Positions 36,168 through 46,625 of a stretch of 64,000 nucleotides of DNA are shown in pieces. Numbering within the stretch: position 1 is the first letter of the stretch; each line of letters starts with the position of its first letter. The translations under genes and the position numbers were made by a program. Below the pieces are notes generated by a model. It saw only the letters and a list, made by a program, of their open reading frames with translations. It did no database searches and was not told the DNA's origin. The DNA comes from Elymus sibiricus. Lineage: Eukaryota > Streptophyta > Magnoliopsida > Poales > Poaceae. The stretch covers positions 380,622,114 through 380,686,113 of the forward strand of contig CM077676.1 of NCBI GenBank assembly GCA_039707655.1, in the 5' to 3' direction.

Positions 36168-36600
36168 TGTTGGGGAACGTTGCATGGAAAACAAAAAAAA
36201 TTCTACACACACGCAAGATCTATCCATGGAGATGCATAGCTATGAGAGGGGAAGTGTGTCTACGTACCCTCGTAGACCGTAAGCACAAGCGTTAGAACAA
36301 CGCGGTTGATGTCGTCGAACAACTTCATGATCCAACCGACCGAGTACCGAACGTACGGCACCTCCGCGTTCAGCACACGTTCAGCTCGGTGACGTCCTCG
36401 ACTTCTTGATCCAGCAAGATGGTGAGGTAGTGGATGAGTTCCGGCAGCACGACGGCGTGGTGACGGTGATGGTGATGCTATCTCCGCAGGGCTTCGCCCA
36501 AGCACTGCGAAAATATGACCGAGAGACGGAACTGTGGAGGGGGGTGCCGCACACGGCTGAGACTATGTTGTGTATCCTTTGGGGCGCCCCCTCTCCTCTA

Positions 36601-36609
36601 TTTATATAT
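36601..36609 (-). promoter_or_regulatory. TATA box of the solo LTR
   Basis: ATATATAAA on the minus strand, with a G-box array upstream in the same orientation. Confidence 0.6.
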
Positions 36610-36640
36610 GTGTAGGGGCTTGGAGTAGAAGGAATAGTGA

Positions 36641-36703
36641 CACGTGAACAGTACCACGTGAATAGTACCACGTGAACATTACCACGTGAATAGTACACAC
36701 GTG
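36641..36703 (-). promoter_or_regulatory. Five G-boxes at 14-15 bp spacing upstream of the LTR TATA box
   Basis: CACGTG occurs at 36641, 36655, 36669, 36683 and 36698, each within a repeat of roughly CCACGTGAATAGTA. CACGTG is the core site of plant bZIP and bHLH factors. The array lies about 32-95 bp upstream of the TATA box in LTR sense. Confidence 0.7.
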
Positions 36704-39013
36704 GACTTGGACTCCAAAGTCCAATCCTATTCCTACTAGGACTCTCCTTTTTTCCTTCCCTAGCTGCGTGGGCTTTTGAGGACTTGGTGCGCCTGACCCA
36801 ATAAGGCCAAGGCGCCTCCCCTTAGCCCATGCCAGCCCTTGGGACGTGGTGGACCCACTTGTGGACTTCCGGACCCCTCCGGAATCCTCCGGAACCTTCT
36901 GGAAGCTTCCCGGTACAATACCGAAAAAACTGCACCTTTTTCCGGAACCCAAAATACGACTTCCCATATATAAATCTTTACCTCTCGACCATTCCGAGAC
37001 TCCTCATGACGTCCGGGATCTCATCTGGGACTCTGAACAATATTCGGTCACCAATTCACATAACTCATATAACACTATATCGTCAACGAACGTTAAGCGT
37101 GCGGACCCTGCGGGTTCGGGAATGATGTAGACATGGCCGAGACGCCTCTCCGGTCAATAACCAATAGTGGAACCTAGATGCCCATATTGGTTCCTACATA
37201 TTCACGAAGATCTTATCGGTCGAACCGCAATGACAACATACGTAATTCCCTTTGTCCGTCGGTATGTTACTTGCCCGAGATTCGATCGTCGGTATCTCCA
37301 TACCTAGTTCAATCTCGTTACCGGCAAGTCTCTTTAAGCGTTCCGTAATACATCATCCCGTAACTAACTCCTTAGTCACTTTGCTTGCAAGCTTCTTATG
37401 ATGTGCATTACCGAGAGGGCCCAGAGATACCTCTCCGAAACACGGAGTGACAAATCCCAGTCTCGATCCATGCCAACTCAACGGACACCTTCGGAGATAC
37501 CTGTAGAGTATCTTTATGATCACCCAGTTATGTTGTGACGTTTGATAGCACACAAGGTATTCCTCCGGTATCCGGGAGTTGCATGATCTCATGGTCTGAG
37601 GAACATGTATTTGACATTTAAGAAAGCAGTAGCAATAAACAGAACGATCATATGCTAAGCTAACGGATGGGTCTTGTCCATCACATCATTCTCCTAATGA
37701 TGTGATCCCGTTATCAAATGACAACTCATGTCTATGGTTAGGAAACCTTAACCATCTTTGATCAACGAGCTAGTCTAGTAGAGGCTCACTAGGGACACGG
37801 TATTTGTTTATGTATTCACACATGTATTTAAGTTTCCGGTCAATACAATTCTAGCATGAATAATAAACCTTTATCATGAACAAGGAAATATAAAATAATA
37901 ACAACTTTATTATTGCCTCTAGGGCATATTTCCATCATGAACAACTATGAAAGGCCTGTGGTGTTTGATAGCATACTCACACAACCACATCTTGAATTCT
38001 AGCATGTGCTCGAACATCAAACCTTTCCTTAGGTAAGACATAGAAATCTCGTCGGGTGTACTACTTGGGAACTGTCTAGCCTCAATTGTCTTGTTCATGC
38101 CACCGTCGACTATAGCCTTATCTGCAAGGCTAACATCACAAAACAAGGGAACTTTGTGATCCCTACCGGTGATTTTTGTGTACCACTCTGCTTCTTTCTC
38201 AGTGAAGCCATCCTCGTCCAACTCATTCACCGGGCCTTCATCATCCGAGTCATCCACACAAGCACGCTGATAGATAATGTCAGGATCCATGTCCTTATGC
38301 CTTACTTCAGCCTCTACGTCACCAACAATGTTCTGGTGCCTCTCATGCTCTTCGTCGGAGTCATGACCATCATCATTGATCGGTGCACTACCTCCGAACT
38401 CATATTGGGGATACTCATTGACATAATCAACTTGTTCGTTGTCATGTTTAATATCTTTCACCTCAAATTCATTTGATTGGCTAACATGAGGTTGGCTCAT
38501 TGCATTGGCTTCCACTTCAACTATTTGCTCAACAATCGGGCTCACATCATCTACTAAGCTTTGGTTCAAGTCAAGATGAAAGAGAGGAGCCTTGACCACC
38601 TTACTTGCAAACACTTCGAGTGATTTGACTTTCGAGTATGCAACAACCTCCTTATATGCACCCCAATGCAAATTGGACTTGATAGGCATTGTCTTCATTC
38701 GACACTTGTGTGCCAACCCAACATCATATCTTCCTACTAATTCAATTTGGTCACTTGCATCCACCCACTTTAATCTTATCCGTGTTTCTTGCACAACCTC
38801 TTCATAACTAGGACTCTCAAGAAATATCAACACTTCCTCATACTTGTCAACAATATCAACATTCATAAATCCCACTTTGTCAACATAATGAATATTCACA
38901 ATCTTCTCCATCTAAAAAAGGGGAACATAAGTACAGCAAAGGAACAATGCAAAATATAACACATTGCATACAAAACCACTAAGAACAACATTGTCCATCC
39001 AAAATTAGCATTA

Positions 39014-39038
39014 CCCAAACCCTAACCCTAACCCTAAA
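39014..39038 (-). promoter_or_regulatory. Telobox-like run in the transposase 5' intron or leader
   Basis: CCCAAACCCTAACCCTAACC then CTAAA: three to four AACCCTAA units. A second AAACCCTAAGGTTT is at about 39059. Short telomere-like motifs are frequent in plant promoters and 5' leaders; this could also be a chance microsatellite. Confidence 0.4.
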
Positions 39039-39433
39039 TCCTAACATTAAGCATAACACAAACCCTAAGGTTTGTTCATCCACATCACAAATCAACACTA
39101 TTGGACCAACCATACTCATTACTAAACACTACAAACATCATATTATGGAAGAATGTTCAAAAATAGGGTTAGGATCCACATGAACAAAACCATCCAAATT
39201 GATAACTCCAACCAATAAAAATTTGTGAGATGAAGGAGATTACCTCGAGGAACGGAAATGACACCGGATCCACGGACCAACACAATTGATTTGTAAGGAT
39301 TTGAGGTGTTTTGAGTGAGGGAGACAAAGGGGGAAAATGGCTAAAGCTCGGGGGGGACCAGTGGGGGAGAAGAGTGAGTGGTGAGTGGTGGGTGAGAGTG
39401 AGTAGGGGGGGACCACGGCCAATTATATATCTT

Positions 39434-39718
39434 GGGCAGAAACGCCACAACCCCTGGCGTTTCCATGGTGGCCAGAAACGCCAACGCTGCTTGGCGTTTT
39501 CAGAAACGCTGGCTAGCTCGGCGTTTCTGGCCTGCCATGTCAGCAGCGGGGCCTGACCGTGGGGCCAGGGCAGCAACGCAACGTGCCTCGGCGTTTCTAC
39601 GTGGAGCAGCAACGCCGCGGGCTGTGGCGTTTCTAAAAGGTCAGATTGTGAAATACTTTCATGTCGAGTTCATTTTGTGCCAACGATTGCTGATAAGGTC
39701 AGAACAATGATTTCGGCC
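39434..39718 (-). repeat. MULE right terminal inverted repeat
   Basis: Inverted copy of 28886-29170 at about 95% identity, including the dyad series. The transposase 5' exon probably begins at or just inside it. Confidence 0.92.
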
Positions 39719-39727
39719 TCACGTCTA
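39719..39727. repeat. MULE target-site duplication, right copy
   Basis: TCACGTCTA, identical to 28877-28885. Confidence 0.93.
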
Positions 39728-40302
39728 CCTCTCTGACCACACGTTTCGGTGTGGGGTCCACCGCCTGCCCCTCCCATGCTTATCTCCTTCTCCCCCACGA
39801 CTCTCTTCTCCTTTGCTTTTTCTTCCTCCTTTCTCTTTCCCTTTCTCTACCAAGTCAGCCATGGGAGCTCCTGCCTGAGCTCGTTTATTCCCCTCCTCTT
39901 TCCACACCTCTTTCCTCTCCCCGGTGCTCGCGCAGAGGTGGACACGATAGGGTAACGGGGTGCTATGACCGCAACGCGTAGATGCTGGAAGCAGCGACGA
40001 CGATGCTACAACTAGCGGTCGCCATGAGAGTCACTGTTGTAATCGACGACGGTGATGCTGGAACCGGACGGTCACCATGACAGTCACCGGTGCAACCCAC
40101 GGTGCCCAGATGCTGCAACCATGGGGTCTAGATGTTGGAACCACGACGACTAGATGCTGGAAGTCCACAGCTGCCGATGGTGACCACGCGTGACGATGGG
40201 TGCTGCAACCATGGCGTCCAGATGTTGGAACCGTGACGTCCAGATGCTGGAACCATGTCGGCTTTTGCTACATACATTCACGGTGGAGCTGCCGGCGACG
40301 CT
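39728..40302. repeat. Degenerate minisatellite-like region
   Basis: After a C/T-rich stretch to about 39930, variants of AGATGCTGGAACCATG recur at least six times between 39980 and 40260. No coding evidence. Confidence 0.5.
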
Positions 40303-40570
40303 GTTTTTGCTGCAACCGTTGTCGGATTTTGCTACGATCGACGAGGATTTTTGCTACATCCATTCATGGCGGAGTTGCGACCCGTGATGGCGGCGACGAC
40401 GTTTTTGCTGCAACCGTCGTCGGATTTTGCTATGACCGACGGAGATTTTTTTGCTACATCCATTCATGACAGAGCTGCGACCCGCGACATCGGCGGCGAC
40501 ATTTTTGCTGCAACCGTCGTAAGTTTTTGCTACAACTAGACGAGATTTTTGTTACATCCATTTGATGGCG
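40303..40570. repeat. Tandem repeat, unit 98-100 bp, nearly three copies
   Basis: Units start (G/A)TTTTTGCTGCAACCG at 40303, 40401 and 40501, each followed by a TTTTGCTA...GACGA segment and TACATCCATT. ORFs here are by-products of the repeat. Confidence 0.8.
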
Positions 40571-41060
40571 GAGACCGGTGGCTGTCGTTTGAGGGAAACA
40601 CGTGCGGCAAGCGGCGAGCGGCGAGGGCGACGGGTGGCGCACTGGGATGCTGCAACGATAGAGCGTCGACGGCGCGAGTTGTACCGGTCGATGGGGGGAT
40701 AGCAACCGGTCGATGGCGGAGCTGCAACCGAAATCGACGGGGTGCGAGCGGCCGGCGGTCGTTGCCCTCGTCGGAGCTGTTGCACATATACGGAGTCGCG
40801 TGGTGGAGAGGGCGACATGATTTTTTTCCTTGCTGCAAGGCGAGATAAGACGGCCCGCGTAGTACTGCCAGGCGAAATTTGGGCCGGCCGGCGCCTAGCA
40901 TCGCAATTTTTTATTAGGGGCCGGGATTTGGTTTCTGGCACAAATTTTCTCTTGTCATTCGACCAAACTTCTCTGTAACTCTACTGTGAGCGGTTTTCTT
41001 GACATTTTGCTGGGTTTTTTTTCAACACACCTCGAGCGTGCATCAATGTGTGAATATGCT
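40571..41060. other. GC-rich then AT-rich DNA without a supported gene
   Basis: The GC-rich part to about 40910 has overlapping ORFs in several frames and no recognisable domain. Probably the edge of the repeat-bearing element. Confidence 0.35.
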
Positions 41061-41065
41061 AGGGT

Positions 41066-41266
41066 TTACTGATGGATCGTAAAATCTGCAAGAACACCGA
41101 AGGGAGGAGGCGTCTCCATGGCAACAGCGGCATCGAGGCTCCTGCGGGCCGCCCGCACCGCATCCCTCGCATCTCGCACCGCTGCGGCAGCCGCATCTCG
41201 CGCCTCCCGCGCAGCGCGTGCTGCCGCAGCCGCCGCTCGCGCCGCACCCTTAGGCTCAGACGCCAT
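41066..41266 (-). CDS. Candidate small Ala/Arg-rich helical protein or first exon
   Basis: A 66-codon ORF starting MASEPKGAARAAAA on the minus strand. Its sequence is an Ala/Arg/Asp helix with an approximate 11-residue rhythm (AARAAREARDAAAA), ending in METPPPFGVLADF. The same strand has TATATAAAG at 41341-41332, about 66 bp upstream of the ATG, and CACGTG at 41356-41351, so a promoter, leader and ORF are in sensible order. A longer frame to 41353 exists but would start upstream of the TATA box. I recognise no family; it could be a first exon of a longer gene, a gene fragment or chance. Confidence 0.3.
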   Translation of the reverse strand: MASEPKGAARAAAAAARAAREARDAAAAAVRDARDAVRAARRSLDAAVAMETPPPFGVLADFTIHQ

Positions 41267-41331
41267 AGCTCTCCGTGAGAGCTGCCCAACTCGCTCCACA
41301 AAGTCCCACTTTAGACCCCAGAGCAGAAACA

Positions 41332-41356
41332 CTTTATATAGTTCAATGGCCACGTG
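41332..41356 (-). promoter_or_regulatory. G-box and TATA box upstream of the small ORF
   Basis: CACGTG at 41351-41356 and CTATATAAAG at 41332-41341 on the minus strand, oriented toward 41266. Confidence 0.35.
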
Positions 41357-41867
41357 CCCTAGCTAGTTAATATACCTTCACTGATGATGTCTTTTTATCT
41401 AGAGCTAACTTGTGTATTTAAATATCTTTGATTTGTCCTTCTCCAAGATCCGTGTATGCTTTAGGATAAAGTTATGGTTGTATATTTTGCACATATTGCA
41501 AACTTCTTTCTCATGGCAGGGAGACTCAATTTTTTCAGTTTCAATTTGAAGATTGCTGAAATCTTTGTGTTTCAGTGTACAGATAGATAGCACAGTGTTT
41601 CCATCTGAAGAATTTTGCCATTTTGTGTATTCTCTATTCGCAAAGGTTGTTCCTTGCTCGTCAATTTCAACTGCTCATGGATACTGATTTGCCACTATCT
41701 TATGGATTTGCATCACTATTGATTATCAAAGATCCTTTTGTTTTATCAGCAAAAATCACTTCTCGTCAATTTTAAAGATCAAGGCAATTATGTCCCAAAG
41801 GGCTTGTCGCACTAGAGCTTCACGATTTGTTGGGCTTCACATGCTTGCAGCTAGAAGAAGTGAGTAA
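41357..41867. other. AT-rich DNA upstream of the ADCS fragment
   Basis: No ORF of note. Possibly intron sequence of the ADCS fragment; a short open stretch at 41789-41865 did not resemble an ADCS exon to me. Confidence 0.3.
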
Positions 41868-42518
41868 AAATAGTTACGGTTGAGATGGAAGAGGATTGAT
41901 AACTTCCTCAGCCACCCAGGTGGCTCCGAAGACGTTTTTCCAGTGCTTTTTGGTCATGAAAACGCAGAAGATACATTTTCGCTGGATAGCTCATCAGTCT
42001 ATCCAGGTGCCAAATCAGCTTACCCTTGATTGATCATCCAGTTACTTAATTGTGGATTTCATCTGATGTAATTGAAGCTTGACGAGGATATAATCTAATG
42101 TTATTACAACTAATTAGATGCTCATAGGCATGCAGATTTACTGCATAAACAACAAAAGATGCACAAACCTGATTCATTTACGTTTTCTCAAGCTCAAGTA
42201 TTTTTTAGAAGGCTTGCTTTCACTCTAGGAGCTGAAATGAGCAGAAAATTTGTCTTCATCTACTTGAATTAAGTTGGAATCAGTTTCTAATCGAGTAAGG
42301 GAATCGGAAATGTATTAACTTATGTGATACGAATTACGTTTTCTTCCCTAATCACGAGGATGCATTTTTTTTCTTTCCTTTTTAGTTAAATGATCTTCTT
42401 TTTGTTCTGAATTATTGCTTCTTGCAGAACAGGGCATGCTTTCATTTATGGGCGGTAAGGGCGGACCTCTGTGGAAGCAAATAACATTTCACCTCTCTAA
42501 TCAAATGCAGGAAGGTAC

Positions 42519-42523
42519 TTCTC
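42519..42523. repeat. Target duplication of the Tat-type gypsy element, left copy
   Basis: TTCTC, repeated at 50175-50179. Confidence 0.88.
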
Positions 42524-43380
42524 TGTCGGAGTGTAGGATCTGCGTCCAAGAAACTTCTCCAAGAACTTAAGGTTCGAACTCTGGGGGGCTTTGCTTGGCG
42601 ACCTACGACACGACGGCAGCTACGGCGGGATCACGACGGGCTCACTGGCTCTCACCGGACACGAAGGGGACGCGCGAGCTACCCAGGTTCGGGCCACTGT
42701 GCGGTGTAATACCCTACTCCTGCCTGTGTTGGATTGTTCTGTAATGGAGAGCTTGTGGCTCGAGGTACACGAGATGTGGGGGAGAATGAATCGATCCCCT
42801 TACATGGAAGTGTCCTTGCCCCTTTTGTAGTGCCTTGGTCCTCTTCCCCGAAAATATGAGCGGGAAATGGTGGCCACAGGGCGGCAATTCAAAGGGGAAC
42901 AGGCGCGCAGGCTTATCCTGACTAAAGGCGGTCTCCGCCTGATAAAGCGGTCGTCCTGACGTGCTGGTGGGCTCGACGATGACCTCCGTCCTGGCGCACC
43001 GACCCTTCCTGATCTCCTTACACCGAAGAGGAATTCTTTGGGACCTGCTTTGGGGGAGGCAGAGGCCGCTGCTCCCTTAACACCAGAATTGAAACCTGTC
43101 TGAGCCGTACCCTGCTGTCCTTGCCCTGACATCGGGACGTCGCCCACCTGACAGGCCGGCCACCCCGCGGCTGGCGCCGTACATCACGCCCCGCGAAGCG
43201 GCCTCGCGAGGGGTTGCCTCACGAGGCCTCACGAGGGCTTGGACTGGCGGCGAGGGGCCTCGCGAGGCGACTCCCTCCTTAGCAACGACGCCAGGGCCAC
43301 CTTGCCGGGGCCAGCCCAACCGTCGCCTTCTGGGCCCGAGGCAGACGGGCCGTGGTACCCTGGTTCCCATTGGACCGACA
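42524..43380 (-). repeat. 3' LTR of the Tat-type element (857 bp)
   Basis: Full-length version of the LTR. It carries 388 bp (42811-43198) absent from the other LTR; the deletion endpoints share GAAG. Confidence 0.88.
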
Positions 43381-43652
43381 GTAGCCCTCGGGCCCGCGGC
43401 GTGCGTGTTCCGCCTGTTGGGGACAAAGCGCTGCGGGGCCCATCGAGCTGCCGGGCCCAGGGTGACGCGTGGCGGCCTTTGCGGGAGCGGCGCCTCCACT
43501 CCCCGCGACACCTTGATAACCGCCGTCTCGGCGATAAAGCCTGCCCGCGCAGGACGCAGGCATCTCATTGCTCCTTCACCCCGTCCCTAGCCCTCCTTGC
43601 GACCAACTCCTCGGCTCCCCTTTATTTTCCAACTTCCAATCTCTCCACCGCC

Positions 43653-46625
43653 ATGGCCCCATGCAAGAAACCCGCGACCGCCGAGGCCTCCTCCAGCAAG
43701 AGCGCCCCGGCGGCGGAGCTCGGTCCGGCCCTGCTGCCGGCCACCATCAACGAGAACGGGCTAGCCAAGGCCCGCCCCCTGTTGGCCTCCGCGCACTTCG
43801 AGGGAGGCACCACCAAGATCTGGCCGGGCTCGCACCCACGACGCGACCTCGGACCCAAGGTGGTCCCCATCTTCTTCCACTCGCTCTTCGCCGGGCTGGT
43901 GCTGCCCTTCTCCGACTTCCTCTTCGCCATCCTTGAGCACTACGAGATTTGTCTTCTCCACCTCCATCCCAACTCCATCCTCGTCCTTGCTCTCTTCGCG
44001 TACCTCTTCGAGGCCTTTCTGGGAGTGATGTCGTCCGTGGCGCTCTTCCGAACCTTTTACAGCCTGCGGGTTTTTTCCTCGGGAAACCACCGCTCCGGAG
44101 GTGCCTCCTTCCGTATCGACGACGAGATGCGCAAGGTCTTCATTGACATGAAGATCTTGAAGAAGGTGGAGAACTTCAGGTCGCGCTGGGTTTATGTTGA
44201 TGCCCTGCGGACCAGTCCTCTCCTGGCGGTCCCTACCGAACCGGCCGAGAAGATCCCCTGCTGGGAGCACAAGAAGCTCAGCGGCGCTGCCCTGGGGCCG
44301 ATCCTGGTGAGGCTGGCGGAGCTGCGTGAGGCCGGGCTCACGGCAGGCATGATCGCCAAGGAATTCCTCCGCCGCCGCATCGCGCCCCTGCAGAAGCGCC
44401 CGCACCCGGTGTGGGAGATCACCGGAGCCGAAGACCAGATTCGGCTGGCACAGGAGTCCCTCTCGGCCGAAGCAGTGGCCGAAGCTTGGGAAGTTTTATT
44501 TCCAGGGGAGGCAGAGGAGATGCCTTATGATGCTCGCTCGGTGCACCGCTGGTCCAACAAGGTTGAGCTGGTCACAGCGATGCCCCAGTTCGACCAGTGG
44601 GGGCTGGTCCGGACGGATCTCGAGGAGCCTGAGGAGCTTCTCGAGGATTCTTCGGAGGCGGGGTCCACCTCGGGCAACCACGAGGCCTCCGACTCCGGGA
44701 AGGAGAGCAGTGAGGAATCGTCCCCGCCACCCCCTCCATCCCCGCCGGTGCGTCGCCGGCTTCAGCTGGGCGAGGACGAGGGTGATGACGGGGATGCGTT
44801 TCACGTTGTGCCAGCCAGGCCTGTGCCGGCGAAGGATGGAAGAGACAGTGCCGCGGAGGTCGACGAGCCCCTCGAGGAGCGGGCGGAGGGGACCACCGTG
44901 GCCGCCGACTCCGACGGGACTCGCGCCGCGCCCTCGGGTGGCCGCCCAGGCGCACTGCGTGAAGGAGGCAGCAGCAGCGGCGGCGCCATCAAGGAGCGGA
45001 AGAGGAGGCGCTGGAACCCCAAGGATGAGTAAGTTCCTCCGCCCCTTCCTGTCGATCCCTGCTTCCCGGCTACGGCAGCCCTGATGAGTTTTCGCCTGCG
45101 CAGGAGCCCCGAGCTGGCCGCCGAGGAGGAGGAGAAGACCAAGAGCAAGAAGGCCGAGGTCGAGGGGCCCTCCCCTCCTCTGAAGACCGCCTCGCCTGCC
45201 GTGCCGGCGCACCTGGAGGCAAAACCATCGGGAGGCAGTGAGGAGGCTGAGCTGCGGCCTGAGAGCGGGGGCGAGGTGGTCGATGGCCGGGGGGCGCTCC
45301 CCCAGGGGCGCACGGAGGCGACCCCCCGGAGCGAGGCGACGCCTCCCAGTCCTGCTGCGGCGGTGCCTCCTGAGGCGGCCCCCGTCGCCGGTGTCGAGAT
45401 GGCGGGAAAGGGGGGCGAGACGCCGACCTCTTCCCAGCGCACCATGCCCGCTGCGGCGGAGGCCCCTGCAGCCCCCGCGAGAACCGTCTCCGGGCCCGGG
45501 CGCCCAGACCTCGAGGTGTTCAAGGTGACGCCGGAGCGCGGGGTGATGCCGAGGGTGGCCATCCTGGGTCCCCCACGCCAGACGGCGAGCATGACCCATG
45601 CTGGGGGAGACACCGCGGGGCTGTCGAAGGGGCTCGAGATCGTGCCTTCCCGTCCGACAACGCCAGCAGGCGACGAGGAGGCCCGGGTGAGTCGCGCCTT
45701 GGTGCCGGGGGAGAGCGGCACCGCGCCCTGGGGCGGGGCCGTCAACAGTGTCAGGGCAGCCCTCGAGGCCCTCGAAGATGAACTCAAGAAGGAGGCAGAG
45801 CTTTGTGCGGAGGAGCGGCGGAGGCTGGCGGAGGGGTGGAGCCAGCCTCGGGAGGCGGCGAAGCTCGACCGCCAGCGGGATGAGGAGGCGCGGGCGCAGC
45901 GCGAGCAGCTCGCCAAAGATGCCCAGGCGTCCCTCACGAAGGCCCTCAAAGATGCCCAGGAGGCCAAGCGGCGGTGAGAGGAGGCGGATGCTTACGAGAA
46001 GACACTCCAGGAACAGGCTGCTTCGCGCGAGCGCTAGCTCAAGATGCGGGAGGAGGCCGCAGAGGCCCGCGAGTGCCGGCTCATGTTCCGCGAAGCTGAG
46101 CTCCCGAAGTGCGAGGAGGAGGTCCTGAGGCGCCAGGAGGCAGTCGCTACCCGCGAGGCGAACGCCAAGACCCGGGAACGCGAGCTCGCGACGTCCGCGT
46201 CCGCGCAGGAGGCAGAACGGGAGCGCCTAATGGCGAAGGAGCGTGAGCTGGCGGCCGCCCAGGCCACTCTCGACGAGCGGAGGAGCCTCGCGGCCAAGCA
46301 GGACGAGCTCCAGGCCGAGGTTGCGGACCTCAAGAAGCAGCTGCTGGATACGGATGCCACCGTCGAGGAAGCGTGCCACGACCTGCTGACCCAGGTGACA
46401 ACGCGACTCTTCAGCAACCTTCTCCGCCTTGACGGTCGCTTCGACTTCGGGCAGGTGGTGACCCCTGTCCCGGCGGAGCTCCGCGAAGCCCTCGAGGAGG
46501 CTGTGAGGGAGCACGTGGTCGGCTTCGTCGGGTTGTACGCCTTCGAGCCTGAGGTCAGCGGCGGCGGTGGCGAGCCCCCTCACGACGATGGCGAGAGCGG
46601 CAACGGCGGCGCCTCACGCGCCTAA
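43653..46625 (+). pseudogene. Antisense spliced gene with Transposase_28-type domain
   Basis: Opposite in direction to the host retroelement. Exon 1 (43653-45028) and exon 2 (45104-46625), joined by a 75-bp GT-AG intron, give 966 codons in one frame. Residues about 65-140 carry the pattern of the Pfam family called putative gypsy type transposon (Transposase_28): FFHSLFAGLVLPFSDFLFAI, HPNSILVLALFAYLFEAFLG, VALFRTFYSLR. Next come an acidic Ser/Glu/Pro-rich linker and a basic KERKRRRWNPKDE at the splice. Exon 2 is mostly coiled coil rich in Glu, Ala and Arg. A TGA (45975-45977) and a TAG (46035-46037) interrupt exon 2, the first probably from CGA. Similar antisense genes recur in grass Tat elements; their function is unknown. 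Confidence 0.75.

Larger units (their letters stand above)
36168..37937 (-). mobile_element. Solo LTR of the Angela/BARE1/WIS copia family
   Basis: 1,770 bp, flanked by perfect TGAAC duplications. The plus-strand left end is TGTTGGGGAACGTTGCATGG and the right end TTGCCTCTAGGGCATATTTC, the reverse complement of the well-known ends of this family; length also fits. The two LTRs of the original insertion have recombined, leaving one. It interrupts the MULE transposase reading frame. Part of the usual promoter region is unusual (see the G-box array). Confidence 0.9.
33476..38911 (-). pseudogene. MULE transposase (MuDR/FAR1-like), split by a solo LTR
   Basis: DDE transposase that would bind the TIRs and cut and paste the element. 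Reading 38911 to 37943, then 36167 to 34004, then (after a 97-bp GT-AG intron, 34003-33907) 33906 to 33476 gives 1,188 codons in one frame. In order: N-terminal region with acidic linker (residues 1-290); MuDR-type DNA-binding domain with MFEHMLEFKMWLCEYAIKH and CEVERCKWKVNG; catalytic MULE domain with LSIDGTFLIGKYKG and IISDRHQGI, the first two acidic residues; SWIM zinc finger CTCERPSKYHWPCSHM; zinc knuckle CGDCNETTHNKRTC; about 100 residues of GGGRGSGG-type repeats; and a Lys/Glu-rich coiled-coil tail (MAASQPNKATMK...). A TGA at 36144-36146 and a TAA at 35550-35552 interrupt it. A 5' noncoding exon probably ends at 39243 (CGAG/GTAATC), with an intron to the acceptor just before the ATG. Confidence 0.9.
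28886..39718. mobile_element. Mutator-like transposon carrying transposase and plant-mobile-domain genes
   Basis: A 10.8 kb element (9.06 kb without the later solo LTR and its duplicated target bases) bounded by 285-bp inverted repeats starting GGCCGAAATCA and by a perfect 9-bp target duplication. It carries a spliced plus-strand PMD gene from the left side and a spliced minus-strand MULE transposase from the right side. They converge near 32.4-33.5 kb, each starting close to a TIR. That is the arrangement of maize MuDR (mudrA and mudrB, both driven from TIRs). Both genes are now damaged: one frameshift in the PMD gene, two nonsense codons plus a solo LTR in the transposase. TIR identity of about 95% suggests moderately recent transposition. 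Confidence 0.93.

Noticed and set aside
41118..41366. Plus-strand ORF starting MATAASRLLRAARTASLASR that looks like a mitochondrial presequence
   Set aside because: It is the antisense of an Ala/Arg-rich ORF, so Arg/Ala/Ser richness is forced; promoter motifs favour the minus strand and no mature protein follows.
41789..41865. Short open stretch that might be another ADCS exon
   Set aside because: The translation does not resemble ADCS sequence I know, and it has no clear acceptor in phase with the next block.
44801..45967. 388-codon minus-strand ORF
   Set aside because: It is the mirror of the antisense gene's GC-rich exons; low-complexity Ser/Ala/Arg, no domain, and crosses the clear intron.
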